Positions 1 through 8,166 of a DNA stretch of 64,000 nucleotides are shown here, piece by piece (within the stretch, counting starts at the first letter, position 1; every line of letters starts with the position of its first letter). A program made the translations under genes and the position numbers. Location: positions 62,001 to 126,000 of the forward strand of contig NZ_FNDR01000008.1 of NCBI RefSeq assembly GCF_900099805.1, given 5' to 3'. The notes under the pieces were generated by a model. It had not been told where the DNA came from, searched no databases, and was given only the letters and a program-made list of their open reading frames with translations. The stretch is from Variovorax sp. OV700 (lineage in GTDB: Bacteria; Pseudomonadota; Gammaproteobacteria; Burkholderiales; Burkholderiaceae_C).

Positions 1-1
1 G

Positions 2-601
2 GCCGCGCTCGGCTCCCACTTCACATGCGCACCCCACGGACAGTGCACGCTCGACCTGCACCCGCCCGCCAGAGCGCCGAAGCCATTGCCCATCCTGCCA
101 TTGGCAGTGCGCAAGCTCGATGCGATTCAGCCTGTGATGCAGCCGCGCGAAGAATGGCTGGCAACGATGGTTCCGATCGACGCGGCGCTCGCGCAGCCGC
201 TGTCATTGGGACCGCTGCGGCTCCTTGGCGTGCGGACCACGCCATCGGCCCTGGCGGGCCGTGGCATGCTGTATGTCGAGACCTTCTGGCAGATCGATGA
301 GGCGACCGGCACGGACTGGCGGCTCGACATCCGCGCCGTGCCGCCAGCGCCGGCCACCATGCCGACCTGGGGCGTCGCGATGGACCACGACCCCTGCGAC
401 TGGATGTGGCCCACTAGCCGCTGGCAACCCGGCCGCATCTATCGCGACTTTCATGGCCTGCGGCCACCCGTTGCCGATCGGCTGCACGATGCGCAACTCC
501 AGATCGAGATCGGCCTGGTGGGCGCTGCCGGCCGGGTGGACCGGGTTCCGCTGCCGAGGCATGTTTCTTTCGCGGCGCGGCCTGATCGTGTAGCGGCATG
601 A
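2..601 (+). CDS. C-terminal part of an unrecognised protein (5' end outside the window)
   Basis: The reading frame is open from base 2 to a TGA at 599-601, so the start codon probably lies upstream of the window; a TTG at 86 is the first plausible internal start. About 200 residues are visible. The stretch WQPGRIYRDFHGLRPP followed by LQIEIGL resembles the beta-rich tail seen at the end of some membrane glycosyltransferase-like proteins, but I cannot assign a family. The stop overlaps the next start as ATGA, so the two genes are probably translationally coupled. Function is unknown. Confidence 0.55.
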   Translation, partial: AALGSHFTCAPHGQCTLDLHPPARAPKPLPILPLAVRKLDAIQPVMQPREEWLATMVPIDAALAQPLSLGPLRLLGVRTTPSALAGRGMLYVETFWQIDEATGTDWRLDIRAVPPAPATMPTWGVAMDHDPCDWMWPTSRWQPGRIYRDFHGLRPPVADRLHDAQLQIEIGLVGAAGRVDRVPLPRHVSFAARPDRVAA

Positions 602-1572
602 CGCGCGAGAACGTCACCTCCAACGGAATCGAAGGCATGCCGGCCGGGCGCTGGAGGCTCGTTCCGCTCGCGCTGCTGGCGCTGGCGCAGACCGCATGCG
701 CGCAACGCGGCGCGACGGAGCCGCAGCCGCAGCCTCCCGCGCTTGCAGCCGACGGCGCAACGCTGCAATGGAACCAGCCCGCCGTGCGCGCCGACTGCCC
801 CGACCGGGCCGGCTACCTCTGGGTGCAGCCTGTCGAAGGGCCGGCCTGCATTCGCTACTTCGCGAGCAGCGACATCGACGGCGCGCGCATGGCCATCGTG
901 CAGTTTTCTGGCGACCGCGACGGTGTCATGAACCAGGCGCCCGAACGCATTCCCGGCAACACCGAGGCCCTGCGCATGCTCGACGCCCAGCGCAGCCGCG
1001 ATCGTGCGGGCGTGCCATGGGTCTTCGTGGCGCGGCCTGGCACTTATGGGTCGTCGGGCGACCATCGCAGGCGGCGCGAACTGGCCGAGTTCCACGCGTT
1101 GGATGCGGCGCTCGATGCGCTGATGCAGCGGCACCGGATCCAGCGCATCGTGATCCTCGGCCACAGCGGCGGCGCGACCGCGGGCGCGGCGCTGCTCACG
1201 CTTGGCCGCACGCGCATCGCCTGCGCGGTGCTGACCTCCGGCGCCTACGGCCTTCTGGAGCGTGCACGCCGGCTGGGGCAATCGCGCGACGGCCGCAGCG
1301 ACACCACCGGCAGCATGCGGTTCTACGATCCGCTCGACCACATCGACGGCATTGCGCGCGATCCGTTGCGGCGCATCGTGCTCGTCGGCAACCGCGACGA
1401 CCGGAACACGCCTTTCGATTTGCAGGAGCGTTTTGCCGATGCGGTCGCCAAGGCCGGCCATCGCGTGGAAGTCCAGACCCACGCGGCCGAGCCGCCACAA
1501 AATCACGACCTCACGGACCGCATCGGCCTGAAGACCGCATCGCTCTGCGCACGCGAAGCCATGCATCAATAA
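598..1572 (+). CDS. Exported alpha/beta-hydrolase-like serine hydrolase
   Basis: This is a 324-residue protein with a hydrophobic segment at residues 21-35 (LVPLALLALAQTACA) that looks like a signal peptide, possibly a poor lipobox ending at Cys34. An alpha/beta-hydrolase triad can be read as Ser190 in GHSGG, an Asp at 267/268 in GNRDD and His303 in NHDLT; RPGTYGSSG at 146-154 may form the oxyanion region. The substrate cannot be inferred. The ATG overlaps the preceding stop; an ATG at 637 would give a more ordinary signal peptide and is the alternative start. It lies just ahead of the sugar cluster but nothing ties it to that pathway. Confidence 0.7.
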   Translation: MTRENVTSNGIEGMPAGRWRLVPLALLALAQTACAQRGATEPQPQPPALAADGATLQWNQPAVRADCPDRAGYLWVQPVEGPACIRYFASSDIDGARMAIVQFSGDRDGVMNQAPERIPGNTEALRMLDAQRSRDRAGVPWVFVARPGTYGSSGDHRRRRELAEFHALDAALDALMQRHRIQRIVILGHSGGATAGAALLTLGRTRIACAVLTSGAYGLLERARRLGQSRDGRSDTTGSMRFYDPLDHIDGIARDPLRRIVLVGNRDDRNTPFDLQERFADAVAKAGHRVEVQTHAAEPPQNHDLTDRIGLKTASLCAREAMHQ

Positions 1573-1594
1573 CAACGGAAAGCTCAAGACAACA

Positions 1595-2689
1595 ATGCCA
1601 TCGCCGAACAGCAGCAACAGCTACGCCGCGCCCCGCATCACCACCCATGAGTTCGGCCGCATGCCCGATGGGCGCGCCGTCACCGAATACACGCTCGACA
1701 ACGGCCGGGGCCTCTGCCTCAGCGCCATCAACCTGGGCGGCATCGTCACTGCCTTGCAGGTGCCCGACCGGCACGGGCAGAGCGGCAACATCGTGCTGGG
1801 CCTGCGCACGCTCGAGGATTACCTGACGCCGCATCCGCACTTGGGCACCATCGTCGGCCGCTATGCCAATCGCATCGCGGGCGGGCGCTTCATGCTCGAC
1901 GGCGTCGCGCATCAACTCCCGCTCAACAACGGCGCCAACTCGCTGCATGGCGGGCATCAGGGCTTCGGCACGCGCTACTGGCAGATCGATGCGGTGCCCA
2001 CGCAAGGCGATGAGGTCGCCATCGACCTGCGCTACACCAGCGCCGACGGCGAAGAGGGCTATCCCGGCGAGGTGCAGGTGACCGTGCGCTATGCGCTAAG
2101 CACCATCGAGAACGCCTGGCGCATCGACTATCGCGCCGTGAGCGACCGCGCCACGGTGCTGAACCTGAGCCATCACGACTACTTCAACCTGGCGGGCGCC
2201 GGCGCCGTGCGCGACCACCGCCTCACGATTCCCGCGAGCCGTTTCTGCCCCGTGGATTCGGCCCTTATTCCACTCGGCTTGGCGCCGGTGGCCGAAACCC
2301 CATTCGACTTTCGCGTGGCCAAGCCAATCGGCGAGCGCATCGACGATCCGCACGAGCAATTGCGGGTGGCGGGCGGTTACGACCACAACTGGGTGCTCGA
2401 CCGTGAGCCGACGGGCATGGCGCTGGCGGCACGCCTCGAACACGAGCCCTCCGGGCGCGTGATGGAAGTGCACACGACCGAACCGGCGGTGCAGTTCTAT
2501 TCGGGCAACTTTCTCGACGGTACCCTTCGCGGCCGTGAAGGCGAGAGCTTCAAGCAAGGCGCCGGGCTGTGCCTGGAAACGCAGCACTATCCCGACTCGC
2601 CGAACCAGCCGGAGTTTCCTTCCACGGTGCTCCGGCCGGGTGAAGCGTTCAGCAGCACCACGCTGCACCGCTTCGGCCTGTTGGCCTAG
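1595..2689 (+). CDS. galM: Aldose 1-epimerase (galactose mutarotase)
   Basis: The protein has 364 residues, the usual length of GalM. It interconverts alpha and beta anomers of aldoses in the cytoplasm. Visible family signatures are NGANSLHGG (His118), HDYFNLAG (His194), GYDHNWVL (Asp263) and LCLETQHYPDSPNQ (catalytic base Glu328). It sits at the head of a sugar oxidation cluster, where it would supply the anomer taken by the 1-dehydrogenase. It converges with the lactonase gene, the two stop codons sharing one CTAG tetranucleotide at 2686-2689. Assignment to the family is firm; the physiological sugar is inferred from neighbours. Confidence 0.93.
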   Translation: MPSPNSSNSYAAPRITTHEFGRMPDGRAVTEYTLDNGRGLCLSAINLGGIVTALQVPDRHGQSGNIVLGLRTLEDYLTPHPHLGTIVGRYANRIAGGRFMLDGVAHQLPLNNGANSLHGGHQGFGTRYWQIDAVPTQGDEVAIDLRYTSADGEEGYPGEVQVTVRYALSTIENAWRIDYRAVSDRATVLNLSHHDYFNLAGAGAVRDHRLTIPASRFCPVDSALIPLGLAPVAETPFDFRVAKPIGERIDDPHEQLRVAGGYDHNWVLDREPTGMALAARLEHEPSGRVMEVHTTEPAVQFYSGNFLDGTLRGREGESFKQGAGLCLETQHYPDSPNQPEFPSTVLRPGEAFSSTTLHRFGLLA

Positions 2690-3639
2690 GCTTTGGCCGC
2701 AGCTGCGCCGAACTCAGCGGCCGGCAGGCCGGGGCTTGCGACGCGCACCGAGAACAGTGCGCCGGCCAGCGGCTCTGCCTTCAGCTCTTCATCCGTGAGC
2801 CCGCTGCGCGCGGTGGTGATGTAGAGCGTGCACAGGTCGTTGCCGCCAAAGGCGCAGTCCGTGACGTTGCTCGCGGGCAGTTCGATGCGGCACAGTTCGG
2901 CGGCGCTCACCGGGTCGTGGCAGCTCACGCAATGGCCGCCCCAGCGCGCGATCCACAGCCGGCCGGCCGCGTCGGTCGTCATGCCGTCGGGCAGGCCGTC
3001 GCCTTTCGCAAAGCGAAGCCACACGCGCTTGTTGCTCACCGTGCCGGCTGCGCTGTCGAAGTCGTAGGCGTACACGCAGCCTTCCACGGTGGCGTTGAAA
3101 TACATCGTGCGTTCGTCGAGCGACCAGGTCGGTCCGTTGGTCACCGCAAAGCCGTCGTCGTGGCGCGTGCAGCGGCCGTCGGCGTCAAAGCAATAGAGCG
3201 CGCCGGTCGGCGCGACGCAATCGAAGTCCATGGTGCCGCCCCAGAAGCGGCCCTGCCGGTCGCACTTGCCATCGTTGAAGCGGTTGCCGGGCCGGTCGGG
3301 CTCCGGCTGGTGCAGGTAGCGCGGCGGCGCATCCACGGCCGGGTCGAAAAAGGCGAAGCCGCGGCGCATCGTGACGATCAGCCCCGGCGCATCGGCGCGC
3401 TCGGCGAGTGCGGTGATTTCCTCGTCGAATTGCCATGTCTGCTGCGCGCCGCCCGCAGGATCGTGGCGGTACAGGCGGCAGCCAAGGATGTCGATCCAGT
3501 AGAGCGCCTGCTCGCGCTGAGACCACAACGTGCCCTCGCCAAGCGTGGCGCCGGCGGGCCACAGGCACTCGGGTTGGCCGAGGACGGTGGGGGCACCCAG
3601 GGGTGCAAGAGGAGATGCGGAGCTGCCGTTCTGGATCAT
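2686..3639 (-). CDS. SMP-30/gluconolactonase-family sugar lactonase
   Basis: This 317-residue six-bladed propeller hydrolase would open a sugar 1,4- or 1,5-lactone to the free aldonate. Divalent metal ligands of the SMP-30 family can be placed: Glu35 in LGEGTLW, Asn122 in NRFNDGK, Asn168 in TNGPTWS and Asp218 in LPDGMTTD. It is divergent from the SDR dehydrogenase across a 136-base region bearing candidate LysR operators, consistent with step two of an oxidative L-arabinose-type pathway (lactone to L-arabonate). The exact lactone is an inference; gluconolactonase activity is the alternative. Confidence 0.88.
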   Translation of the reverse strand: MIQNGSSASPLAPLGAPTVLGQPECLWPAGATLGEGTLWSQREQALYWIDILGCRLYRHDPAGGAQQTWQFDEEITALAERADAPGLIVTMRRGFAFFDPAVDAPPRYLHQPEPDRPGNRFNDGKCDRQGRFWGGTMDFDCVAPTGALYCFDADGRCTRHDDGFAVTNGPTWSLDERTMYFNATVEGCVYAYDFDSAAGTVSNKRVWLRFAKGDGLPDGMTTDAAGRLWIARWGGHCVSCHDPVSAAELCRIELPASNVTDCAFGGNDLCTLYITTARSGLTDEELKAEPLAGALFSVRVASPGLPAAEFGAAAAKA

Positions 3640-3775
3640 TGTTTTGCGCCTTCGTTGTCTCGGTCCTTGACGCGGCGGATCGTATCAAGGCATATTGATA
3701 ATAGAAACCAAACTATTTGGCATCAAGTGATATTGATTTTGCAATGTCGCAGCCAGCTCTCTGGAGACGTACATC
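3640..3775. promoter_or_regulatory. Divergent promoter region with two ATCAA-N6-TTGAT dyads
   Basis: The region between the lactonase and SDR genes is AT-rich for this genome. It holds two copies of the same dyad: TATCAA-GGCATA-TTGATA at 3683-3700 and ATCAA-GTGATA-TTGAT at 3722-3737, 38 bases apart start to start (arms aligned). The inverted arms and the repetition fit a LysR-type regulator, and a GbpR/GguR-like gene lies next door. A GGAG at 3763-3766 precedes the TTG start of the SDR gene by nine bases. Confidence 0.6.
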
Positions 3776-4552
3776 TTGAAGGATTCCCCGCAGCTTTCGA
3801 TTCATCCCAGCCTGAAGGGGCGCACCGTGTTCGTCACCGGCGGCGGCAGCGGCATTGGCGCGGCCATTGTGGCGGCGTTTGCGGCGCAAGGCGCACGCGT
3901 GGCGTTCGTCGACATTGCCGAAAGCGCCAGCGCCGCGCTCGCAGAGCAGATCGTCGAACAAGGCCATGCCGCGCCGTGGTGGCGCACCTGCGACGTGCGC
4001 GACATTGGCGCACTGCAGAAGGCCATCGACGACGCGGCCGCCGAGCTTGGCGACTTTGCAGTGCTGGTCAACAACGTGGCGAGCGACGATCGCCACACGC
4101 TCGAATCGGTCACGCCCGACTACTACGACAACCGCATGGCCATCAACGAGCGGCCCGCGCTGTTCGCGATCCAGTCGGTGGTGCCGGGCATGCGGCGCCT
4201 GGGCTTCGGCTCGGTGGTCAACCTGGGCTCGACGGGATGGCAGACCAAGGGCTCGGGCTATCCCTGCTATGCCATCGCGAAGTCGTCGGTCAACGGCCTC
4301 ACGCGCGGCCTTGCCGTGGAACTGGGCAAGGACCGCATCCGCATCAACACCGTGTCGCCGGGCTGGGTGATGACCGACCGGCAGGTGAAGCTCTGGCTCG
4401 ACGACGAAGGCGAGCAATCGCTCAAGCGCAATCAGTGCCTGCCCGACAAGCTCCTGCCGGAAGACATCGCGCGCATGGTGCTGTTCCTCGCGTCGGACGA
4501 CGCGAAGATGTGCACGGCGCAAGAGTTCACGGTAGACGCGGGCTGGACCTGA
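3776..4552 (+). CDS. Short-chain dehydrogenase, probable sugar 1-dehydrogenase
   Basis: This is a classical SDR of 258 residues. The NAD(P)-binding TGGGSGIG is at 21-28, NNVA at 99-102, and the catalytic residues are Ser152, Tyr165 and Lys169 (YAIAK). A TTG start at 3776 is chosen because GGAG stands nine bases upstream and no in-frame ATG fits. In this cluster it would oxidise an aldose at C1 to the lactone opened by the neighbouring SMP-30 protein, like the SDR-type xylose dehydrogenases of oxidative pentose pathways. Arabinose, galactose or xylose are all possible. Its stop abuts the stop of the convergent LysR gene with no spacer. Confidence 0.85.
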   Translation: MKDSPQLSIHPSLKGRTVFVTGGGSGIGAAIVAAFAAQGARVAFVDIAESASAALAEQIVEQGHAAPWWRTCDVRDIGALQKAIDDAAAELGDFAVLVNNVASDDRHTLESVTPDYYDNRMAINERPALFAIQSVVPGMRRLGFGSVVNLGSTGWQTKGSGYPCYAIAKSSVNGLTRGLAVELGKDRIRINTVSPGWVMTDRQVKLWLDDEGEQSLKRNQCLPDKLLPEDIARMVLFLASDDAKMCTAQEFTVDAGWT

Positions 4553-5512
4553 TCAGTCCATCTCGAGTTTGCGTCCGTAGACGCTGAGGCTCGCGGTCTT
4601 CAGCGCTTTCATCATCACCTTGGCGGCCGGCGACGGCAGCCGGTCGGTGCGGGTGATGATGCCGAAGGCGTCCATGTGGCAGGGCATGTCCAGCGGCAGC
4701 AGCGACACGATGCCGTGCGCGGCGTAGTAGCGCGCCACGTCGGAGGCGAGCACGGCCACCATATCGCTCTGCTGCAGCATGCGCGTGATGAAGAGCAGGG
4801 CCGAGCTTTCGATGATGTTGTTCGGCGGCACCAGGCCTTCTTCCTGGAACATCAGCTCGAAGCGGTGGCGCAGCACGCTGCCCGCGGGCGGCACGATCCA
4901 GCCGGCGCCCACTACGTCGCGCAGCGTGAGGCCGCTCACGCCCAGGAGCGGGTGGCCGGGGCGCACCAGCGCACATACCGGCTCCTCGGCCAGCGCTTCG
5001 TAGCGAAGCTGCGACTTGTCGTGCTCGGCGAAAAGCCGCGCCACCAGGATGTCGAGCTTGCCCTGTTCGAGCCGCTCGATCAGCACCGCGCTGGTCTCGA
5101 TCTCCAGCGACACGCGCAGGTCGGGCTGCTCGCGCTTCACCATGGCCACCGCCGGCGGCATCAGCGTGAGGCCGGGCGCGGTGATGGCGCCCACGCCCAC
5201 CTGGCCGAAGCGGCCGGCCTTGAGCGCGGTGAGCTCGTCGTGCGCCTGGTTCAGGCTGGCCAGCGCCACGCGGGCATGGCGGATCATGGTTTCGCCGTAC
5301 CAGGTGGGCCGCATGCCGCGCGGCAGCCGGTCGAACAATGGCACCTCCAGCACGTCTTCCAGGTCTTTCAGCAGCTTGGAGGCGGCGGGCTGGGTCATGT
5401 TGAGCACCTGCGCCGCGCGGTGGATGTTGCCTTCCTCAGCCAGCGCCACCAGCAAAAGCAGCTGCCGCGTCTTGAGGCGGGCGCGGATGAACCAGTGGTT
5501 GTAGTTGGTCAT
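4553..5512 (-). CDS. LysR-family regulator, GbpR/GguR-like
   Basis: A 319-residue LysR regulator. The N-terminal winged helix spans about residues 14-72 (LKTRQLLLLVALAEEGNIHR, then AAQVLNMTQPAASKLLKDLE), followed by a periplasmic-binding-like effector domain. The opening sequence is like GbpR, the galactose-binding-protein regulator that controls chvE-type sugar uptake genes in Azospirillum and Agrobacterium. Here a chvE-gguAB set lies 2.6 kb downstream, which supports the assignment. It is transcribed divergently from the semialdehyde dehydrogenase gene. Effector and sites are inferred: probably a pathway sugar, with ATTGATAT-type half sites in both flanking promoter regions. Confidence 0.85.
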   Translation of the reverse strand: MTNYNHWFIRARLKTRQLLLLVALAEEGNIHRAAQVLNMTQPAASKLLKDLEDVLEVPLFDRLPRGMRPTWYGETMIRHARVALASLNQAHDELTALKAGRFGQVGVGAITAPGLTLMPPAVAMVKREQPDLRVSLEIETSAVLIERLEQGKLDILVARLFAEHDKSQLRYEALAEEPVCALVRPGHPLLGVSGLTLRDVVGAGWIVPPAGSVLRHRFELMFQEEGLVPPNNIIESSALLFITRMLQQSDMVAVLASDVARYYAAHGIVSLLPLDMPCHMDAFGIITRTDRLPSPAAKVMMKALKTASLSVYGRKLEMD

Positions 5513-5664
5513 GTCTGGTGATTTGTTAGAGCTTTGGGCTCAGAGGGTTTTCCAGAATCCGGCGATTGATATGCATTTTGTCGAAAAAATGATTGGATCG
5601 ATATCAATTCTGTTCCTAGACTCGCCGCACTTCCGAAAAACCAGAGACAAAGGTCGGCGCAGCG
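5513..5664. promoter_or_regulatory. Divergent promoter region between the LysR regulator and ALDH
   Basis: This 152-base gap contains ATTGATAT at 5565-5572 and its inverse ATATCAAT at 5601-5608. The second copy is also the right half of ATTG-N9-CAAT at 5592-5608. The TTGAT/ATCAA core is the same as in the dyads at 3683-3700 and 3722-3737. The shared sites make coordinated control of both divergent units by the LysR protein likely, including autoregulation. Confidence 0.55.
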
Positions 5665-7116
5665 GTGATTCACGGCGAGATCCATCAGAACGTGCGGCAA
5701 TACATTAACGGCCGCTGGGAAACCAGCGCGACCACCGGTGTGAGCGCCAATCCTTCGGACACCAGCGAAGTGGTGGCCGAATACGCACGTGCCGATCGCC
5801 GCCAGGTTGAATCCGCAATCCGCGCCGCCGCCGACGCCTTTCCGCACTGGAGCCACAGCACGCCGCAGCGCCGTGCCGACGTGCTGGACCGTATCGGCAC
5901 CGAGCTTTTGGCGCGCAAGGACGAGCTGGGCCTGCTGCTGGCGCGTGAAGTCGGCAAGACGCTGCCCGAGGCTGTGGCCGAGGCCACGCGCGCGGGGCAG
6001 ACCTTCAAGTTTTTTGCGGGCGAGGCGATGCGCGGCGGGGGCGAGAACATGGCGTCGCTCCGTGCTGGTGTGCAGGTCGACGTCACGCGCGAGCCGGTCG
6101 GCGTGGCCGGCCTCATCACGCCGTGGAACTCGCCGCTCGCTGTGCCGGCGACCAAGATTGCACCCGCTCTCGCCTACGGCAACAGCGTGGTGTTCAAGCC
6201 GGCCGAACTGGTGCCGGCCTGCGGCTGGACGCTGGCCGAAATCATCAGCCGCGCCGCGCTGCCCGCGGGCGTTTTCAACCTAGTGATGGGCAGCGGTCGC
6301 GAGGCCGGCCAGGCGCTGGTCGACAGCCCGCTGGTCGATGCGGTGAGCTTCACCGGCTCGGCCCGCAACGGCGAACGCATTCTCCAGGCGGCCGCCGCGC
6401 GGCGCGCCAAGGTGCAGCTCGAGATGGGCGGCAAGAACGCGCTCGTCGTGCTGGCAGATGCCGACATCGACCACGCTGTCGATTGCGCGGTGCAGGGCGC
6501 CTACTTTTCCAACGGGCAGCGCTGCACGGCGTCGAGCCGACTCATCGTCGAGGCCGCCGTGCACGATGTGTTCGTGTCTCGGCTTCGCGAACGGCTCAAG
6601 GCGCTGAAGATCGGCCATGCGCTCGAACGCGGAATCGACATCGGGCCACTGGTCGACGAAGACCGGCTGGCGCGCAGCCTCGCATGGGTCGGCATCGCGC
6701 GAGAAGAAGGCGCCGAGCACGTGTGGGGCGGCGAGCCGCTCAAGCGCGCCACTGCTGGCCACTACATGAGCCCGGCGCTCTTCCTGGCCAAGCCCGGGCA
6801 CCGCATCGCGCGCGAGGAAATCTTCGGCCCACTGGCCTGCGTGCTGCGCGTCGCCGACTACGACGAAGCGCTGGCGCTGTGCAACGACACGCCCTCGGGC
6901 CTCAGCGCGGGCATCTGCACCAACTCGCTCAAGCACGCGATGCATTTCAGGCGGCATGCCGAAGTCGGCATGACGATGGTCAATCTGCCGACCGCGGGCG
7001 TGGATTTCCACGTGCCCTTTGGCGGCCGCAAGGGGTCGGGCTACGGGCCGCGCGAACAAGGGCGCCACGCCGCGGAGTTCTACACGACGGTCAAGACCGG
7101 CTACATGCTGGCCTGA
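5665..7116 (+). CDS. Aldehyde dehydrogenase, probable 2-oxoglutarate semialdehyde dehydrogenase
   Basis: A 483-residue NAD(P)-dependent aldehyde dehydrogenase. Oxyanion Asn155 (TPWNSPLA), general base Glu253 (QLEMGGKN) and nucleophile Cys287 (NGQRCTAS) are all present, as is EEIFGPLACV near the C-terminus. The GTG at 5665 is the start, as no ATG fits the N-terminal alignment. In the L-arabinose oxidation route the last enzyme converts 2-oxoglutarate semialdehyde to 2-oxoglutarate, and this is the only aldehyde dehydrogenase in the cluster. It leads the long plus-strand unit that continues with the sugar importers. Substrate is inferred from context. Confidence 0.87.
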   Translation: MIHGEIHQNVRQYINGRWETSATTGVSANPSDTSEVVAEYARADRRQVESAIRAAADAFPHWSHSTPQRRADVLDRIGTELLARKDELGLLLAREVGKTLPEAVAEATRAGQTFKFFAGEAMRGGGENMASLRAGVQVDVTREPVGVAGLITPWNSPLAVPATKIAPALAYGNSVVFKPAELVPACGWTLAEIISRAALPAGVFNLVMGSGREAGQALVDSPLVDAVSFTGSARNGERILQAAAARRAKVQLEMGGKNALVVLADADIDHAVDCAVQGAYFSNGQRCTASSRLIVEAAVHDVFVSRLRERLKALKIGHALERGIDIGPLVDEDRLARSLAWVGIAREEGAEHVWGGEPLKRATAGHYMSPALFLAKPGHRIAREEIFGPLACVLRVADYDEALALCNDTPSGLSAGICTNSLKHAMHFRRHAEVGMTMVNLPTAGVDFHVPFGGRKGSGYGPREQGRHAAEFYTTVKTGYMLA

Positions 7117-7170
7117 CCACCACGGACGGTTTTCAACAGCAAGCAAACAGAGAAAGAAGGAGACATTCCC

Positions 7171-8136
7171 ATGAAACTCAATCGCCGCACCCTCAGCATC
7201 GCACTCGCCGCCGCCTCGCTGGGCAGCCTCCTGCCCGCCACGGCGCTGGCGCAGAAGAAGATCGTGCTGGGCTTCAGCCAGGTTGGGGCCGAGAGCGAAT
7301 GGCGCACCGCCAACACCGAGTCGATCAAGGCATCGGCCAAGGAAGCGGGCATCGAGCTCAAGTTCTCCGACGCGCAGCAGAAACAAGAGAACCAGATCAA
7401 GGCCATCCGCTCGTTCATTGCGCAGAAGGTCGACGTGATCGCGTTCTCGCCGGTGGTGGAGTCGGGCTGGGAAACCGTGCTGCGCGAAGCCAAGGCCGCG
7501 AAGATTCCGGTGGTGCTGACCGACCGTTCCGTCAACACCAAGGACGACTCGCTCTACGTGACCTTCATGGGTTCCGACTTCGTCGAGGAAGGCCGCAAGG
7601 CGGGCCGTTGGCTGGTCGAGAAGATGAAGGACCAGAAGGGCGAAGTGAACATCGTCGAGCTGCAGGGCACCGTGGGCTCGGCACCGGCCATCGACCGCAA
7701 GAAGGGCTTCGAGGAAATCATCAAGGCCGATCCAAAGTTCAAGATCGTGCGCTCGCAGACTGGCGACTTCACGCGTGCCAAGGGCAAGGAAGTGATGGAA
7801 GCCTTCCTGAAGGCTGAGGGCAAGAAGATCAACGTGCTGTTCGCGCACAACGACGACATGGCCATCGGCGCCATCCAGGCCATCGAAGAGGCCGGTCTCA
7901 AGCCCGCGAAGGACATCACCATCATCTCGATCGACGCCGTGAAGGGTGCCTTCGAAGCCATGATCGCCGGCAAGCTCAACGTGTCGGTGGAATGCAGCCC
8001 GCTGCTCGGCCCTCAGCTGATGAGCGCCGTGAAAGACATCAAGGCCGGCAAGGCGCTGCCCAAGCGCATCGTGACCGAAGAGACGATTTTCCCGATGGAA
8101 GTCGCCGCCAAGGAATTCCCGAATCGAAAGTATTGA
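7171..8136 (+). CDS. ytfQ: Periplasmic sugar-binding protein, YtfQ-like
   Basis: A 321-residue periplasmic-binding-protein-1 type receptor with a signal peptide (MKLNRRTLSIALAAASLGSL, cleavage near A27-Q28). The mature part begins KKIVLGFSQVGAESEWRTAN, typical of the galactofuranose/pentose receptor YtfQ. A strong AAGGAGA ribosome site precedes the ATG. Its ATPase and permease partners (ytfR, ytfT, yjfF) are 3.9 kb downstream, separated from it by chvE-gguAB. Ligands are probably furanose or pyranose forms of galactose or arabinose; this is by analogy. Confidence 0.88.
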   Translation: MKLNRRTLSIALAAASLGSLLPATALAQKKIVLGFSQVGAESEWRTANTESIKASAKEAGIELKFSDAQQKQENQIKAIRSFIAQKVDVIAFSPVVESGWETVLREAKAAKIPVVLTDRSVNTKDDSLYVTFMGSDFVEEGRKAGRWLVEKMKDQKGEVNIVELQGTVGSAPAIDRKKGFEEIIKADPKFKIVRSQTGDFTRAKGKEVMEAFLKAEGKKINVLFAHNDDMAIGAIQAIEEAGLKPAKDITIISIDAVKGAFEAMIAGKLNVSVECSPLLGPQLMSAVKDIKAGKALPKRIVTEETIFPMEVAAKEFPNRKY

Positions 8137-8166
8137 GCTCTCTCCATTGAAACAACGGATCGCACC

